Origin: Sesamum alatum
Lineage: Eukaryota; Streptophyta; Magnoliopsida; Lamiales; Pedaliaceae
NCBI GenBank assembly: GCA_034509735.1
Contig: JACGWO010000008.1
Coordinates: forward strand, 13,527,864 to 13,591,863
Direction of reading: 5' to 3'
DNA: 64,000 bases
The notes beneath the pieces were generated by a model. It had not been told where the DNA came from. It saw only the letters and a list, made by a program, of their open reading frames with translations, and searched no databases. Position 1 is the stretch's first letter; each line of letters starts with the position of its first letter. The position numbers and the translations under genes are program-made. Shown piece by piece: positions 1 to 12,628 of the stretch.

Positions 1-374
1 AAGTATTGCAAATTTTTTATGACAGGACTAACTTTGCAATATTTTCTTAAAATGTGGAATTAATATTGACTATTTCAAAAAATATGGAACTAATATTCTA
101 AACCATCCAATTCTTTGGGACCAAAATTACGATTTTCTATATACATATTATTACATAATAGTGAAAAGCACCGCATTAAGCAATGATCAAGCTGAGATGA
201 CTGTGCTTCCATACTGCGGGTAGGCGTTAGTCCTCGACAAATTACGTTTTATTAGGATAAATAAAACCACTTACAATACATCGAATACATTGCTCTTAGA
301 AGAAAAATTAATGGTTAATTACACCTAGTCAGGGAAAAATTGTAATTTTTGTTGTGTAACTTAAAATTTGATAA
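1..374. other. AT-rich intergenic DNA, no gene seen
   Basis: No coding region is recognisable on either strand. Short phrases of the type 'ggaccaaaattac' near 118 recur elsewhere in the window (near 590 and 61380) and look like debris of the foldback families described below. Confidence 0.5.
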
Positions 375-545
375 ATTGATTTTAGCAATTTAGTCCTGTA
401 CTTTTAAAAATGAGCAATTTTAGTCTTTCTTGGCATGAAAAACGCATGTGCCGGACACATGACTTTTATAATTGGGGATTTCCGGCATGATGAGACCAAA
501 ATTATCGAATGTTTAAAGTTACATGACTAAATTGTAAAAATAAAT
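375..545. repeat. Degraded foldback (inverted-repeat) relic
   Basis: The stretch around 380-425 (..gcaatttagtcctgtac.. to ..gcaattttagtc) matches the reverse complement of 490-543 (..gagaccaaaatta.. to ..gactaaattg..). The arms are about 45-50 bp and diverged. The spacer holds 'gccgga' and 'tccggc' words similar to the much better preserved foldback at 63089-63284. No coding capacity. It is probably an old non-autonomous element of that type. Confidence 0.45.
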
Positions 546-1250
546 TCACACAAGACAAAAATTGTCATCCCTAAATTATAGGACAAAAATTATAATTTTC
601 CTCTAAACAACTCGTATTTTTTGTTGAAAATTCTATTATATTTTACTCCTCATAGAGAAAATAAATTAATAATGTTTATAATTGAAAAATTAATTAGAGC
701 CTTAAATATAGTTTTCAAACTCCATAAATCAACATGCATGGGATTTGGCGATGTTTGTACCAAACAAGTAGACTTTTTTTTTTAAAATTAAAATTTCACC
801 TTTTCTTTTTTTTTCCCCTTCTCTTAGATAAATAAATTAACAAATAAAGTTCATACTTCAAAAAAATCAGATCCATAAATATGTGATTTTTAAGCACCGC
901 AGATCACATGCCCCAACGTAGCTAAAGTGTGTTGAGGGCAGTGCTGATTCCCAAGTTTGGAAATGAAGTGGGAGTCTGCCGTGCAACATGAGATCAATTC
1001 TTTGAAAAAAAAACCAAACTTGGGTGTTGACAGAATTGCCTAAGGGTAAGAAATCATGGTAAAATATATAGATGCATCGAATAAAAGGAATTTCAACAAA
1101 AACAAAAATAAAATGTATTGACTATGCTGAGATTTGAAGGAACGTACTCAACTGTTATAGTGGTTCTCAAAATTGTTACCTCGAAGGACTTATATTCCTA
1201 GAGTAGCAAGATGTCAAAACTGCCTTTCTCTATGTAGAGTTGGAGAAGAT
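546..1250. other. AT-rich DNA, nothing recognised
   Basis: I see no gene, RNA gene or element boundary in this stretch. It contains homopolymer A/T runs (774-783, 805-812) and otherwise unique-looking sequence. Confidence 0.4.
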
Positions 1251-1257
1251 TAAGATT

Positions 1258-1345
1258 TACATGTTACAAGCTGACTAGAAGCTTGTACGGTTTAAAGCAG
1301 GCTCTCGCTCCCAGGAATTGGAGAAAAAAAATATTAACATATTCA
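1258..1345 (+). pseudogene. Copia reverse transcriptase remnant
   Basis: A short plus-strand stretch translates to 'SLYGLKQA' followed by an Asn-Trp pair a few residues later, the conserved block before the YVDD box of Ty1/copia reverse transcriptases. The same block reads 'SIYGLKQASRSWN' in the copia element at 26601-36419. Downstream bases to about 1500 may continue the domain in shifting frames, but YVDD is not intact. No LTR can be attached to it. It is a small, heavily mutated fossil, recognised only by this motif. Confidence 0.5.
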
Positions 1346-1904
1346 AGAAAGAGTTTAAAAAAGTTAGTTTAGATGGTAGATTAGGAGTAAGAAGGTTGGA
1401 GGTGATTAGGCATTTTCATACAAACTATAATTCACTTTGGGCATCATTGTTATTGTAGATTAGACTACCCAAGGGACTATTATGAAGAGCAAAAGTAATT
1501 TGCCAACATGGAGAAGTATGTGTGGATTAGATAGAGAATGAAAACCAACATTTTTTGGGTGCTTGGAGAAGGCAACATGTAACATAGGAATGATTGCGAT
1601 GTTGAGAATTATACAAAAAATTAAACTTGTCTTTTAATTTTCAGCAGTCACAATTTTTGATTGCATTTGGAACGATAATTATTGTCTAGCTTGGCTAATC
1701 TCGTGATATGATTGCATTATCCAATAACAAACCTATTGGAAGATAACTATTGAGATATGGAAAGGTTGTTGCAACCTCTGCCTATAAGTATTGTATATCG
1801 GGTGGCAATTATTCTGTTTGGTGTAAAGCAAATCAAATAAAGCATATTGGAAGGGGTCTGCAAATGGGGGATCCTATTATTTTATGTAAATTAAAGAGAA
1901 AATA

Positions 1905-2557
1905 TTTCTTCCTGCATTCTTTGATATCATGGTCCACTTGGTTGTCTACTTACCTTAAGAGGAAAAGACTGTTGGTCCTGTTCATTCCCGTTGTGTATTC
2001 TATTGAACAATACCACAAAGTTTCCTGTACACAAATTTATTATGTAATTTAGATTAATTCATAATTGGTAGTAGGTTCTTTTAGTCGTTTTGATTATAGT
2101 AGGTTTCTTAAATCTGTCAAAGGTCGTGCATAACAAAACATACCCCGAAGGTTCAATACCTGAAGGATATGTTGTAAAACAATGTTTAATGTTCATGTCT
2201 GTGTATTTGGGTGAAACTGAAACAAGGTCATAGAGTTGCCCGAAATTATGATGGCGTAGTAGATCATCAAAGAGGGTGAATTATTTGTCTTTACACTAAA
2301 AGTGAGACCATATGGACCTCTTAATCATTGTCCTACAAAGGAGATAGATACAATGCATGCGCTATATTAAATAATTAGACTAAAGTAGATGTTTAAAAAT
2401 GGTATGAAATTTCTCATTTCTCCCAATATCATCCTATAAACATTCAATTTATTATGTCTTTTAACATATAATGCTTAGTAAACATATTGAGGAACTCAAT
2501 AGAGCAAATGAAAGAGATATTTAAAAATGTCATCAAGAGCAATTCTGTAGTTGGTTT
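1905..2557 (+). pseudogene. CACTA tnp2 transposase relic, C-terminal part 1
   Basis: Plus-strand frames near 1905-2010 give 'FLPAFFDIMVHLVVYLP', then 'VYSIEQY', corresponding to the 'PPAFFDxMxHLxxHL...MYPxERY' region of plant CACTA (En/Spm) TNP2 transposases. Around 2290 a further block reads 'RPYGPLNH', and 'HIEELNRANERDI..QFCSWF' is readable at about 2475-2555; these match the later TNP2 region in order. Frameshifts and stops are frequent, so the gene is dead. The relic stops exactly where the copia element at 2558 begins, and its continuation is at 7700-8105. The rest of this CACTA element was not identified upstream. Confidence 0.6.
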
Positions 2558-2955
2558 TGCTCGGAATTGAAGAAATACTAGCAAAGTCTTGGAAGCCATA
2601 ACTGAAAAATTACTCAGTGTATTGAAAATTAATAGATAAAGTATCTACAACTTTTGTCCTTTAAATAGAGCATTAGGTGTATTAACTACCTAACCACCTA
2701 AACTGCTAATACCTAACTCTACTAATTAGCTAACTAACTAAACTAACCACCTGGAAGAAACGAAATCGAAATTTAAAATAACAACGGATAAAGAGCAACT
2801 ATACCAATAGAGTTGCATTTTTTTTTGTAAAATTCGCCTTTCTTGAACACTCAAATGATGCTAGGAGAATGAAACATGCACGAGGATGGATCTTTCGTTC
2901 CAACATTTTGTTCACAAATTGTCTTATAGACGGTAGGAGTTGTAGACTTGGGGCA
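2558..2955 (-). repeat. Cop-A 3' LTR
   Basis: Matches 7239-7623 over most of its length: shared words include 'tagataaagtatct', 'cctaactctacta' and 'attttgttcaca'. It has an extra poly-T patch (about 2819-2827) that the other LTR lacks. The inner end (about 2938-2955) is poorly conserved, so that boundary is less certain than the outer one, which is fixed by the target duplication. Confidence 0.75.
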
Positions 2956-5900
2956 TGACAACCAAGTCCAACTTGGAATGCATTGACAAAAATAAGGGAC
3001 CAACAAGTGGCATTGTGAGTATGTCTGCAACTTGTAGCTCGGATGCAATGTGTGTTGGATGGATGAAACTTTCCTTGCACTTGTCTCCCACGATGTGACA
3101 GCCGATTTCCAAGTGGTTAATACACTCATGAAAGACTAGATTTGTTGTAATGTGCAAAGTTACTTTGTTGTCATAGAAGAATGCATGGGATATGCGTCTT
3201 CATTGTGACATAGAGATCTTGTAGTAGATAGGTGATCTAAATAGATCATAAACTATGGGGCCATGCTCCTATACTCTATTTCAGCAGTGGAACTTGAAAC
3301 TGTTGTTTATTTCTTGGTCTTCTAGGATATGGGACTTGTACCCAAGAAGATGCAAAAACCAGTCAAAGATCTCTTGGAATCCAGGCAAGCTACGTAATAT
3401 GCACCACAAAGGCTGTTAATTTTGGGTTTATTTGAGGGGAAGAACAAACCTATAGAAGGACGAGTCTTCACATACCATACCAAGTGTATGATCACAACCC
3501 AGTGCTGCTAGCAAGGATGCTGAAGAAATTGGCTTAGCTGTTGAGCTGCATGTGAAACATCAGGCCTTCTAAAGCCCAAGTACAAAACCCTTCCAATCAA
3601 CCTCCTAGACCTTGAAGGATCTGAAGGTGCTCTGCCTGAATCTGAAGTGAACTTGACACCAATCGACAAAAAAGTGGTTGCATCTTTACCTTGAAGAAGT
3701 TCAACATCCTTAATAATGTCCAATATGTACTTATTTTGTGTGACTACAAGTCCTTTGGGAGATCTTGCAATCTGAAGACCTAGGAAATACTTGGTTGTTC
3801 TCAGATCTTTAGTAGTAAAGAATGTGTAAATACTCCTTAGCCTCCTGAATGTATGCCTCAGTAGGAGCAGTCACAAAGATACCATCAACATAAACTAGTA
3901 AAACAATCAAACCTGAATCTTTTGTCTGATAAACAAGAAATGATCATGCTTTGACTTTGAGAAACCTAATGCTTCAACCTTTTCTATGAACTTTTGGTTC
4001 CACTGTCGTGATGCTTTCTTTAAGCCATATCAGGATTGTCTTAATTTAGAAACACGACTAGATGCTATCTCATATCCTTTTCGTGGCTCTATATAGATGT
4101 CTTCATCTAGTGTCCATATGGAAAAAAACATTGTTGACATCCAAGTGGCGGAAGGCCATTTTCTTGCTACTGCTATTGCTAAAAACACCTTAACAGGGAC
4201 TACCTTTGCTATAGGTGCAAAGTAGTCATTGTAGTCTACATCTTCCACTTAGTTGTATCCTTTTGCAGCAAGCTTTGCTTTGCACCTATCCACTGTGCCA
4301 CCAGGCCTAAGCTTTAACTTGTAAAGCTATCTGCAGCCAATTTTCCTTTTATTGGGAGGTAGCTTAGAGAGTTCCCATGTTCCATTTGTCTCCAGTGCCT
4401 CTGTTTCTGGCTGCAAATCCTCCGTCCATTATTTCCTTCTTTCTACCTTTGTAAAATTCCTTAGTTGTTGCAAGATAGATAACCACAAAGCAACTGTGTG
4501 CAAGTGAAATAGATGTAACGTGCAAGGAAGTGGGGTTTGTTGAAGCCTCACACACAAAATCATCTAGCCAAGCTGATCTAACCACAAGTATACTGGATCT
4601 CCTAGGTTGCACAATTTGTCTCTATATAGATTTCTCACTCTGAGGGGTAACTAGTGTTGTTCGCTTAGTAGGCTGAGGTAATTCATATAGTGTATTGCTA
4701 TCAATCAGAGGAGGAGGACAAGGGAAATCAGTAGTATGTACAGTGCTAATAAAAAAGACCTCTTCATGAAAGGTCATATCTCTATTAAGAAAAGTAGTGT
4801 TAAGACTCTTAGTACAAGACCTTATACCCCTTTCTCCCATGGGCATAACCAAGAACACATATCTAAGTTGCCTTTGGTCAAATTTTGTTTTGTGATGTAC
4901 CATATTTGTAGCAAAACAGAGGAATCCAAAAACTTTGATATGATCATAAATTGGTGCAGTTATATACAAGACTTCATAAGGTGTTTTTCCACTTTAATAC
5001 TTGTGTTAGGCCTATTGATTAAGTGAGCAGCAGTTAAAAGATCCTTTATCCAGAACTTCTGAGGCAATTTGACTTGAAACATTAGTGCTCTAGCCACTTG
5101 TAAGAGGTGTAGGTGCTTCCTCTCAACAATACCATTTTTTTGGGGGTTGTACACACAAGTCTTTGGTGTATAACTCCCTTTTTTTTTTGAAAGAAAAATT
5201 GACATTATTCGTTTGTGAATCCAGTCCCATTATCTGTTCAATTTTCTTAACTATCGTGTTAAACTGTGTTTCACTCATGTTAAAGAAACACTCCAGTTTT
5301 TGAAGAACCTGTGACTTATGCAACATCATGAAGATCCAAGTGGCCTTACTACAATCATCTACTATAATGAGCATAAAATGACTACAAAAGAAATTTCATG
5401 TAAGGTCCCCATATATCCACATGTATTAAATCAAGACAATTGTATAGTGAGTTTCACTTGAGGGAAAAGACAACGTGTGCTGTTTAGCCATGGGATAAAT
5501 TTCACAAACTTTCAAATCATCACTTTTTATATCTTATTCTATATGTATGTATAAGTATATCAATGCTGGTGTGGCCTAATCTTTTGTGCCAAAGTTCTTT
5601 CTTAATATTAGTAGAGTGCGTAGAAGCTATATTTGTCCCAATGCTAGGGAGGTCTGTGTGAAAGAGTGCATATCTAGCCATACAACTTCCCCACTTGCCT
5701 ACCTATTGCCACCACTTGCTTAGTTAGATGGTCCTTTAAAAGACAGTGATGTTAGGTAAAGTAATTCTAAAAGGTCCATCAGCACATAACCTACTTACAG
5801 AGAGCAAGTTATTTTTAAAAGATTGAATGTGCAAAACATGTGTAAGTCTTGAGTCTTGGAAGCTGTACCTCCCGTACAAGAGTAACAGTTTCTGTAGCAC

Positions 5901-7127
5901 TATTAGACAACTTAGCACAAGCACTAGGCTCCAGATGCTTTAAATTTAGAAATAAGCTAGCACACATGTAAGTAAAACCCCTATTATCAGTTATCCAACA
6001 ATTATTAGATAGTGCTTGGTTATTAACATAATTTAGAGAAGTACCAACAAAGTCCTCATATTCCACAAGGTTGGTATTGGATTGTTCAACTTGTCCTTGC
6101 CCTTGCATCGGCCTCCTTAGTTCAACTCTGATTAGTTCAATATACTTACCCCATTCTCAGCCACAACAGCTGTCCCTTGGGAGCTACTTTCACCTACCTC
6201 AAAATTAGCATTAAAGGCCCTTACTCTTGTAGGCTCCCCATTCCTCCTCATCTATTCCATCATGGCCCTATACCACTCTGGATAACCATATAGCTTAAAG
6301 AAATTCTCCCTTGTGTGACCAGTCTTGTCATAGTGGTCATAGTATTGTCGTTTCTTGTCCACAAACCACTTTCTCTTGAGTGCATTCTTGGCAGCCCTTT
6401 GTTTTCCTCCTTCTATAGACCTTGCATTCATTGCTTATTCTTGAAGGTTTTTAGAGACACTTGAGTGGACCTCTCTCTGTTTCTCCACTCTAAAAAACAT
6501 TGAGTAAGCATTCTCAACAGTGGGAAGGGGATCTATTAGCAACACTTGGTTGCATACATGATCATAGGCTTCACTAAGGCCCATTAGAAACTGCATCAGT
6601 TGGTTGGAGGCAACCAGCTCTGCTGCTAGAACCACAGGAACAAGGTGGCAAGGGAGTTAGACAAGCCAACTCATCCCATAAACAAGTCCTCTTGTGTTAT
6701 TGAAGCAATCTTTCTCTGAATTTGAAAAAGTAAAGGGTCGTTGCTTTCACCGAATCTTTCCTCATGTTCAAACCACAAATCCTTAGTTGAAGTGGTGTAG
6801 AGGGAAGCCTTCAACTATTTCTTTGTAAATGGAGTTCAAGATCCATGAAACCACCATGCAATCTACCAATTGCAACTGCTCTAATTCCTCCTTATCCTCA
6901 GTCGGTTTTACACAAGATCCGTCTATGAAACATAGTTACAACTTGACCCCAGGAGCTAATCAAATCAAGCGAGTTCACGAAAGGTAATTACCTCCATCCA
7001 GAGGCACCAAGACTAGACTCATCTCAGGGTCATCTGCAATATGTAATCTTAAGTTCTCTGAAATTGTTTGTGGCTTGTGATCCATTTCTGCAGTTCCTGG
7101 ATCTCAACCATTGTTCTTGGAGGCCAT
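2924..7127 (-). pseudogene. Cop-A gag-pol polyprotein relic
   Basis: Reading down from a start-like Met at 7127, the translation gives a gag domain with a UBN2-like stretch (about 6435-7000). A degraded zinc knuckle (about 6270-6380) follows, with 'KTGHTREN' and 'YGYPEWY' but a lost Cys. Next come the protease region (no intact DTG seen), integrase pieces ('NGIVERKH', 'LPQKFWIKDLLTAAHLINR'; 4960-5374), RT ('VDYNDYFAPIAK'; 4030-4248) and the RNase H/tail region to 2924. The catalytic YVDD box reads YVDG at 3881-3892. More than ten frameshifts or stops separate these pieces. The RT/RNase H style ('LLQGKDATTFL..RPDVSHAAQQLSQFLQ') is that of short-LTR plant copia elements. Non-functional. Confidence 0.85.
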
Positions 7128-7223
7128 AGTTATATCAAGAAAAAAAAATGAATTTCAAGTTAACTTCTAAATAATGTATTCAAGAAACAATAAGAAGAGG
7201 CAAGACTAGAAACCACCGAAACA

Positions 7224-7238
7224 TGGCTTTGATACCCA
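7224..7238 (-). other. Cop-A primer-binding site
   Basis: The minus strand directly after the CA end of the 5' LTR reads TGGGTATCAAAGCCA. The usual copia site, complementary to initiator tRNA-Met, is TGGTATCAGAGC; the copy here has one inserted G and one change. Confidence 0.7.
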
Positions 7239-7623
7239 TGCTCGAGAAATGAAGAAATACTAGCGAAAGTCATGGAAGCCATAGCTAAAAAATCAGTCAC
7301 TGTATAGAAAAATAATAGATAAAGTATCTATAGCTTTTGTCCTCTAAAAACTATTAATTAGGTGTATTAACTATCTAACCACCAAAACTGCCAATACCTA
7401 ACTCTACTAACTAGCTCACTAACTAAACTAACAGGCTGGAAGAAGAGAAGCCAAAATTTAAAATAACAACGGATAAGGTGCAACTCTACTAATTAATCGA
7501 GTCGCATTTAAAATGCGTATTCAAGTGATGCTAGGAGAATGAGAACATGAATGAGGCTGGATCTTTCCTTCAAGCATTTTGTTCACAGATTGTCTTGCAG
7601 AAGGTAAGAGTGAAATTCTATCA
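7239..7623 (-). repeat. Cop-A 5' LTR
   Basis: 385 bp, TG...CA on the plus strand, paired with 2558-2955. The outer end is fixed by the GGTTT duplication at 7624-7628 and the inner end by the adjacent primer-binding site. Confidence 0.8.
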
Positions 7624-7699
7624 GGTTTAAAAATCATGTAAGTATTTAATATGAAGAATTTTATATAATATAATATGTTTTACACGGATCAACTAAATT

Positions 7700-8105
7700 T
7701 CTTATTTGTTGCATATAGATAAATCTGTTGCACCATGAACACCTAGAAGAAGTTCTAGATGAATTATGGTCATTGTCAAATGGTCCTCCAGCCTATCTAA
7801 TCAAATTCTAATCTAGATGCATTGGCAATGAGGTCCGTTTTCACATAAATGATCAAGATGATCATCGAAGCACACAAAAACATGGATTGTTTTGTGGATG
7901 GAGAACACAAAAATGATATGATAAAGTCTTATGCCTTATTGAGTAGAGTGGTTGAGCTAACATTTCTTCGTGGGCATAAAGTAGTTTGTTCCAATGAAAA
8001 TGGTTTAACACTAGTAGCCGAAAGACAATGCAGAAGGATAAACACTTTATAAGTGTTGATACGATATCTTGTTGGTATGAAGATAAGCCCTTTGTGCTAT
8101 ATGTA
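7700..8105 (+). pseudogene. CACTA tnp2 transposase relic, C-terminal part 2
   Basis: The plus strand continues the transposase interrupted by Cop-A. 'ELWSLSNGPPAYL' is followed by 'RCIGNEVRFHINDQDDHRST', a 67-residue open stretch from 7849 ('DGEHKNDMIKSYALLSRVVELTFLRG'), and 'SVDTISWYEDKPFVLY' near 8055-8100. This order matches the C-terminal region of plant TNP2 (the DUF4216-type block: cell-G-x-NGVRFHT..., VxELxY..G, V.L FKCDW, KYFTSV, WYxDDPFVLASQ). Several stops and frameshifts are present. It is the clearest evidence that 1905-8105 was one CACTA gene before Cop-A inserted. No terminal CACTA sequence was found downstream. Confidence 0.65.
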
Positions 8106-11100
8106 AGCCTACATACTTTAATGCTTTACTAAAGTAATATTTTATTTTCAAATAATTTATTGTACTCTTTGTTTATTTATTAACATCAGTTACAACAAAC
8201 AAAAAAGTCGTGGAGCAAGCACATACAAGTCAATAGAGAAAGCAATTATTGAAAATGTAAGTGTCATTAGATAGCATACAATCCTCTCCTTTATTTTTGG
8301 TAACTTTAGGGACATCTTTGATGACATGTTGTTGGAGATTGAGTTTCCTGAAGGTTTTAGAAAGGTACAACGATTTGCTAATCACCTAGCAAATGAATTT
8401 GGTGTTGTTGTTAGACGTAGTCCCGAGCTTAACTGTATAAGCCGCTGGAGTGACATTTGAAGACATAAAACCTTACCTGTCTATATATGCTGGATTAGAT
8501 GTAAATATAGCAAGGATATTCTGTTTGTATCTTGGAATGGTGGAAATAATTTGCCCATTTACATAATTGTTGAAATATTTTTATTTCAATCTATTAGGCT
8601 TCGTTTATTGTCAAGGGATGGGATACGAATGAAGTAGTCAAAATGCACATGGATGACATGTTTATAACAGATATACACACTAGAGGGTCGATTATCAACA
8701 TCATATAGAGAAATAATTGCAGCAGAGAAGGATCCAAGGGCTAGAATTTCATTTGATTGGGTACTACTTCAGAAATGACATGGTTTGTGTGACAACAGTG
8801 TAAGTGAAAAATTCAAGGTAGTAATTAGAATTCTAAGACTTGAATATAGTTATTTGAAATATCTTAGAATTGGTTCGGAGTCTCACTTTTGTTTTCTAAT
8901 ATGCAAATGAAGACAAGATCAAAAATCAATGTCACGAATAGGTCACAGTTGTCATATACCCATACTTCAAGTGCAAGATCTTTCCCGATGATTATTGCAA
9001 ATGGTATTGCATTTGAATTAATTTATTTCTATATTTATTTCTTTAACATTATTTTATTTGACTCTGTGTTCTCAATTCAGTTTCAAAATCGTTCATTTTT
9101 TTCCTTTTTCAATCTCTTCCTTCTGTCCACATTCTAGTCACTTTTGCCTCCAACTTAAGGGTCTTTTTTTTGTACTTTCCCTTATAGTTATCAAAATATT
9201 TTAAAAATTATTTTTTGACCGTTGATTATTGTTGGATGATTTCAACTATTGATCTACATGAGATGTAAAAGAAGGTAACCCATAATAAAACCTTAATTTG
9301 CAAAAGGCCCTAAACCGAAGAATCCTAAGCCCCAAAGTCCAACCATAAATCCGAAAAGAAAAATATAATTTTTGTCTTTGGTATTTTAGAAAAGAAATAT
9401 CCAAAGTAGATTAAGTCGATCAAATGGTGCAAAATTTGATTCGCAAGATTGTTGAAGTATTTTACTTATGTTTAGGTAAATGAAACTCTTCATTTTTTTA
9501 TTTTTTCATTTTTTTGCATGTTACAATTAAATGATTTAGTTTATGCTTTTTGTTGTAATAAGATGTTGAAATGGTTGAAGTGTATGATCTTTTTATAGTC
9601 AAACAATTTAGTTGTAGGGTTGAAAGAGTTTGTTGTTTTGCTTTGTATAGCTACAATTTTTATATGTATGAAACCGCATTGTATGGACAAAATTGAAAAT
9701 GATAATAAAGGGTTGGCATATTCCATTAGGGTCTACCATACATGAATTTCGGTTAAGTAATATTTTTCTGATGTGGAAAATGTAATTTTCAATATATGTA
9801 CAATAGTATAAATTGTTCTAACTTTGGAAAACAATTTTATTGCTTTAGAAAACTGAAGTTTAATTTGGAAATTGACTTTCTTGGGAAAAAAATCACAATT
9901 ACAAATGTTGAATCCAATGATTATGACTATATATTACGGTTAAAGGATGTTTGTGGCCTGCAATTAACAAAAGAACTAAGTGGTTGAGTGATATAAATGT
10001 TGTTGAAGGGGTATCTCCTGATATAGGGGAATTTCTCATAATAACTAATGATGAGGATATAAATAGCTCAATTTCTATATATTTATCAATAGGCCTAAAC
10101 AGTGTAATTCTAAACTTACATATTACCACCTCCACGTCATTTTCTACACTGTTGGTTGGTAACTCACAAGTGACAAAACATGAAAATAATGAAGATTTGA
10201 TTCCAACCACTTGTAAATTTAATTCTACACAAAGTTTGAATTTATTTATATTATTTTGTGCTGTTCATTCTAATTTTACACATTTATCTTAATTTAATTT
10301 GCAATATCAGAGCTCTATGAAATCGACTTTGGATGATGGGGTTTCTCAATCCAATACCAATGGGCTTCATTGATGCATCGGACAATGAAGGGAGCACTGA
10401 TGTTATAAGATTTCGGTTCTAGTATATTTAGCATATATTATGTCATTGTCTTATATGTTGGTACTCTAACGAAGTTTAAAATATGGATTCATTTGAGTTT
10501 GATGCATGTTGCGAATGTATTTTGGCGTATGGTATATTTTGAATATTTTTTGGGTACTGTATTGAAGGTTGAAACATGTGTTGTTGGGTTTGTTTGGCAT
10601 ATTTGAATGTATTCGCATGGTTTGCTTTGGACATGTGGTTGAAAATTATTGGAAATGATGTGGTTTATTGTTTTTGCATATTTCTTTTACTTGAGACTAG
10701 GTAGATTGCATTATAAAAATGATCATACAATTGGCAATCATTTAATTAAACCTTGTACAAAATAATAGTGGCTAGAGTATAACCATTGAATAAACAAATA
10801 ATACATACTGAATATCGTGATTATCTTAAAAATATCTTGATTGAAAGGAGCCGTTGTAGTTTGTATACTTGCTACACTAGCTTCCATAGTAGTTGCATGT
10901 ATGTTTGTAGTTGCTTGGTTGTTATACATAGACATATCTTAGGCATGTGATTCAAGTATCTCCATATGTATTTCATCTTCATCTAGCTTGGAAAGTGCGA
11001 AGAAATTGCACCTGTTAGTGTAACAATAAAAATAGAGTTTATGTGGATTATCCCTTGATTAGAAAAACTTTACATCTGCTTTCTTTCCCCCAAAATAAAT

Positions 11101-11340
11101 TTTGTTTTTGAATTTTATTATTGCTCCATTAATGCTGCTATTGTTGGTTGAACTTGATGAAGAAGACATGATAAATTTGTAAAAAATCATTGGTTGGAAA
11201 TGATATATGATTGATGGTTGGTTTTTGTGAAATAGGTAAAAGAAAATAGGATGATTGCTATTGAATACTTGTGAAATTCTTGTTGAAATTTTTCTTGCTT
11301 TGTCAAATTTGGTGTGTGCATTTTATTTCTAATTGCAACG
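8106..11340. other. AT-rich DNA without recognised genes
   Basis: Short open frames exist (for example 8889-9137, 9796-10292 plus, 10738-10935 minus) but none has a sequence I recognise. A plus-strand stretch around 10020-10130 ('EFLIITNDEDI...') faintly recalls the N-terminal region of Mutator-like transposases, too weak to call. A T-rich tract and several 'tttttt' runs occur near 9090-9170 and 9490-9520. Confidence 0.35.
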
Positions 11341-11365
11341 TCTATACTATTATAAAAGAGAACCT
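11341..11365 (+). other. Possible Helitron 5' terminus
   Basis: The sequence TCTATACTATTATAAAAG matches the 5' terminal type seen at 62164, where a complete small Helitron can be delimited. The base before it is G rather than the A expected for insertion at AT, and I could not find a hairpin plus CTAGT end downstream. It may be an old, truncated Helitron, or possibly the left end of the Helitron relic at 16.6-20.1 kb. Confidence 0.3.
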
Positions 11366-12628
11366 ATTGTCATACCAACTTTTGAATGTTAAAATTTATC
11401 CTATAAATATTCTCTCTTAAAAAATCCATAATAGTAATTTCAATATTTTTAAATAGCCCACAATTACAATTTATTATTTTTTACTCTCAACCTACTACTC
11501 CACGTTTCTCTCTCACCGTACTTCTCCACCTTTTTTTTTTCCTCACAAACTTCCTTCTTATCACGATTTTTCCCCTCCTATCACACCATGTTTCTTTTCT
11601 TCCCCCTTCAACCTGGTAGAATTCTTGACGCTGACGAGTTGTTGCCGCATGGGTCTAAAGCTGCCAAGACGCATAATTAGCCGAATTGCTATAGCCATGC
11701 CATACAAATCAAGTAATTTTTATTTTTGTTGTCTTCTTTTTTCATGTATGCACTTGGTGATTTTTCTTTGACTTCTGCTTTTTGTAAGGGAGGATTTTGT
11801 GGTAAGTTTTTTTTTTTTGTGAAAATCAAAATGTGAGGTGAATTTTCGGATAGAATGTGTGTGCATGTGTTCTTGAAAGGAGACCCATTGTTGAAGTCTG
11901 ATTATTAATACCAAAATTTTGAAGCCGGAAGTAAAACCCCAGAATTAACTGAAAATTAATCTCTTACGAAGTCCAATTTGTGGCTATGTTGAAACAAGAT
12001 AGCAGAGTGTGATCTTTCCAAGCAAAATAGAGCACATAATACATGTTAATTTCCAGAAAAAAACAGAACAAAAAACAAAGATGAATTCAAAGAGTTAAAA
12101 AAGGTACATGAAATGGCTCGATCAAGGAGAGGGTAAAGAGAGTAGTAGTAGTAGAATGAGTGAAGGGTAATATTTTCTTGGTGTAAATTTTACTGGTTGG
12201 GTGAGAATTACTACTATGGAATAATGGAGAGGTTAGAAGAAAAAAAATAGATGGGAGGGAAGCTAATTAAAGATTGTTGTGTATAAATAAAAATTTCAAA
12301 ATGATGTGGGGATAGCTTAACACTTTGCTTAAGTTCTATTTGTTTGTTTTCTATCTCAAAATTGGTCGAATGAAAAATTCTGATTAATTCCTCAAAAAAT
12401 ATGGAGAGTAGGAATAATGCTTATAATTTGTCAACTTTTCCAGTGGAGTGCAAGTTGACTAGTAGAAGTACGGGTTGAAGCATTCTTTGAGTTATTTCAA
12501 AGTTTCATTGAGTTCTAGGTTTTAAAGAATCATTGTCTTTTTCAATTTTCTACTTTATGTCCCTTTGTCAGGAGGATATTTTCTTCTTCTTCTTCTTATT
12601 TTTTTTTCTATTGTTTGGATTATTTTTT
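11366..12628. other. AT-rich DNA, nothing recognised
   Basis: No gene seen. The stretch includes a pyrimidine-rich tract (about 11510-11620) and a poly-T run (11809-11819). Confidence 0.35.

Larger units (their letters stand above)
2558..7623 (-). mobile_element. Cop-A: Ty1/copia LTR retrotransposon, degenerate
   Basis: The element runs on the minus strand between two LTRs (2558-2955 and 7239-7623). Both start TG and end CA on the plus strand. The 5-bp sequence GGTTT lies at 2553-2557 and again at 7624-7628, a target-site duplication. Beside the right LTR, minus-strand TGGGTATCAAAGCCATG resembles the initiator tRNA-Met primer-binding site of copia elements. Order on the minus strand is gag, protease region, integrase, RT, RNase H, as in copia. 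The LTRs differ by many substitutions and indels and the coding region has many stops, so the insertion is old. It sits inside a CACTA tnp2 relic of opposite orientation. Confidence 0.85.

Noticed and set aside
8290..8460. Plus-strand stretch with protein-like translation ('DDMLLEIEFPEGFRKVQRFA')
   Set aside because: I could not connect it to a family; it may be older transposon or gene debris, but evidence is insufficient for a call.
9951..10292. Possible N-terminal relic of a Mutator-like transposase
   Set aside because: Only a short 'NDEDI'-type phrase fits; no catalytic or SWIM zinc-finger region nearby.
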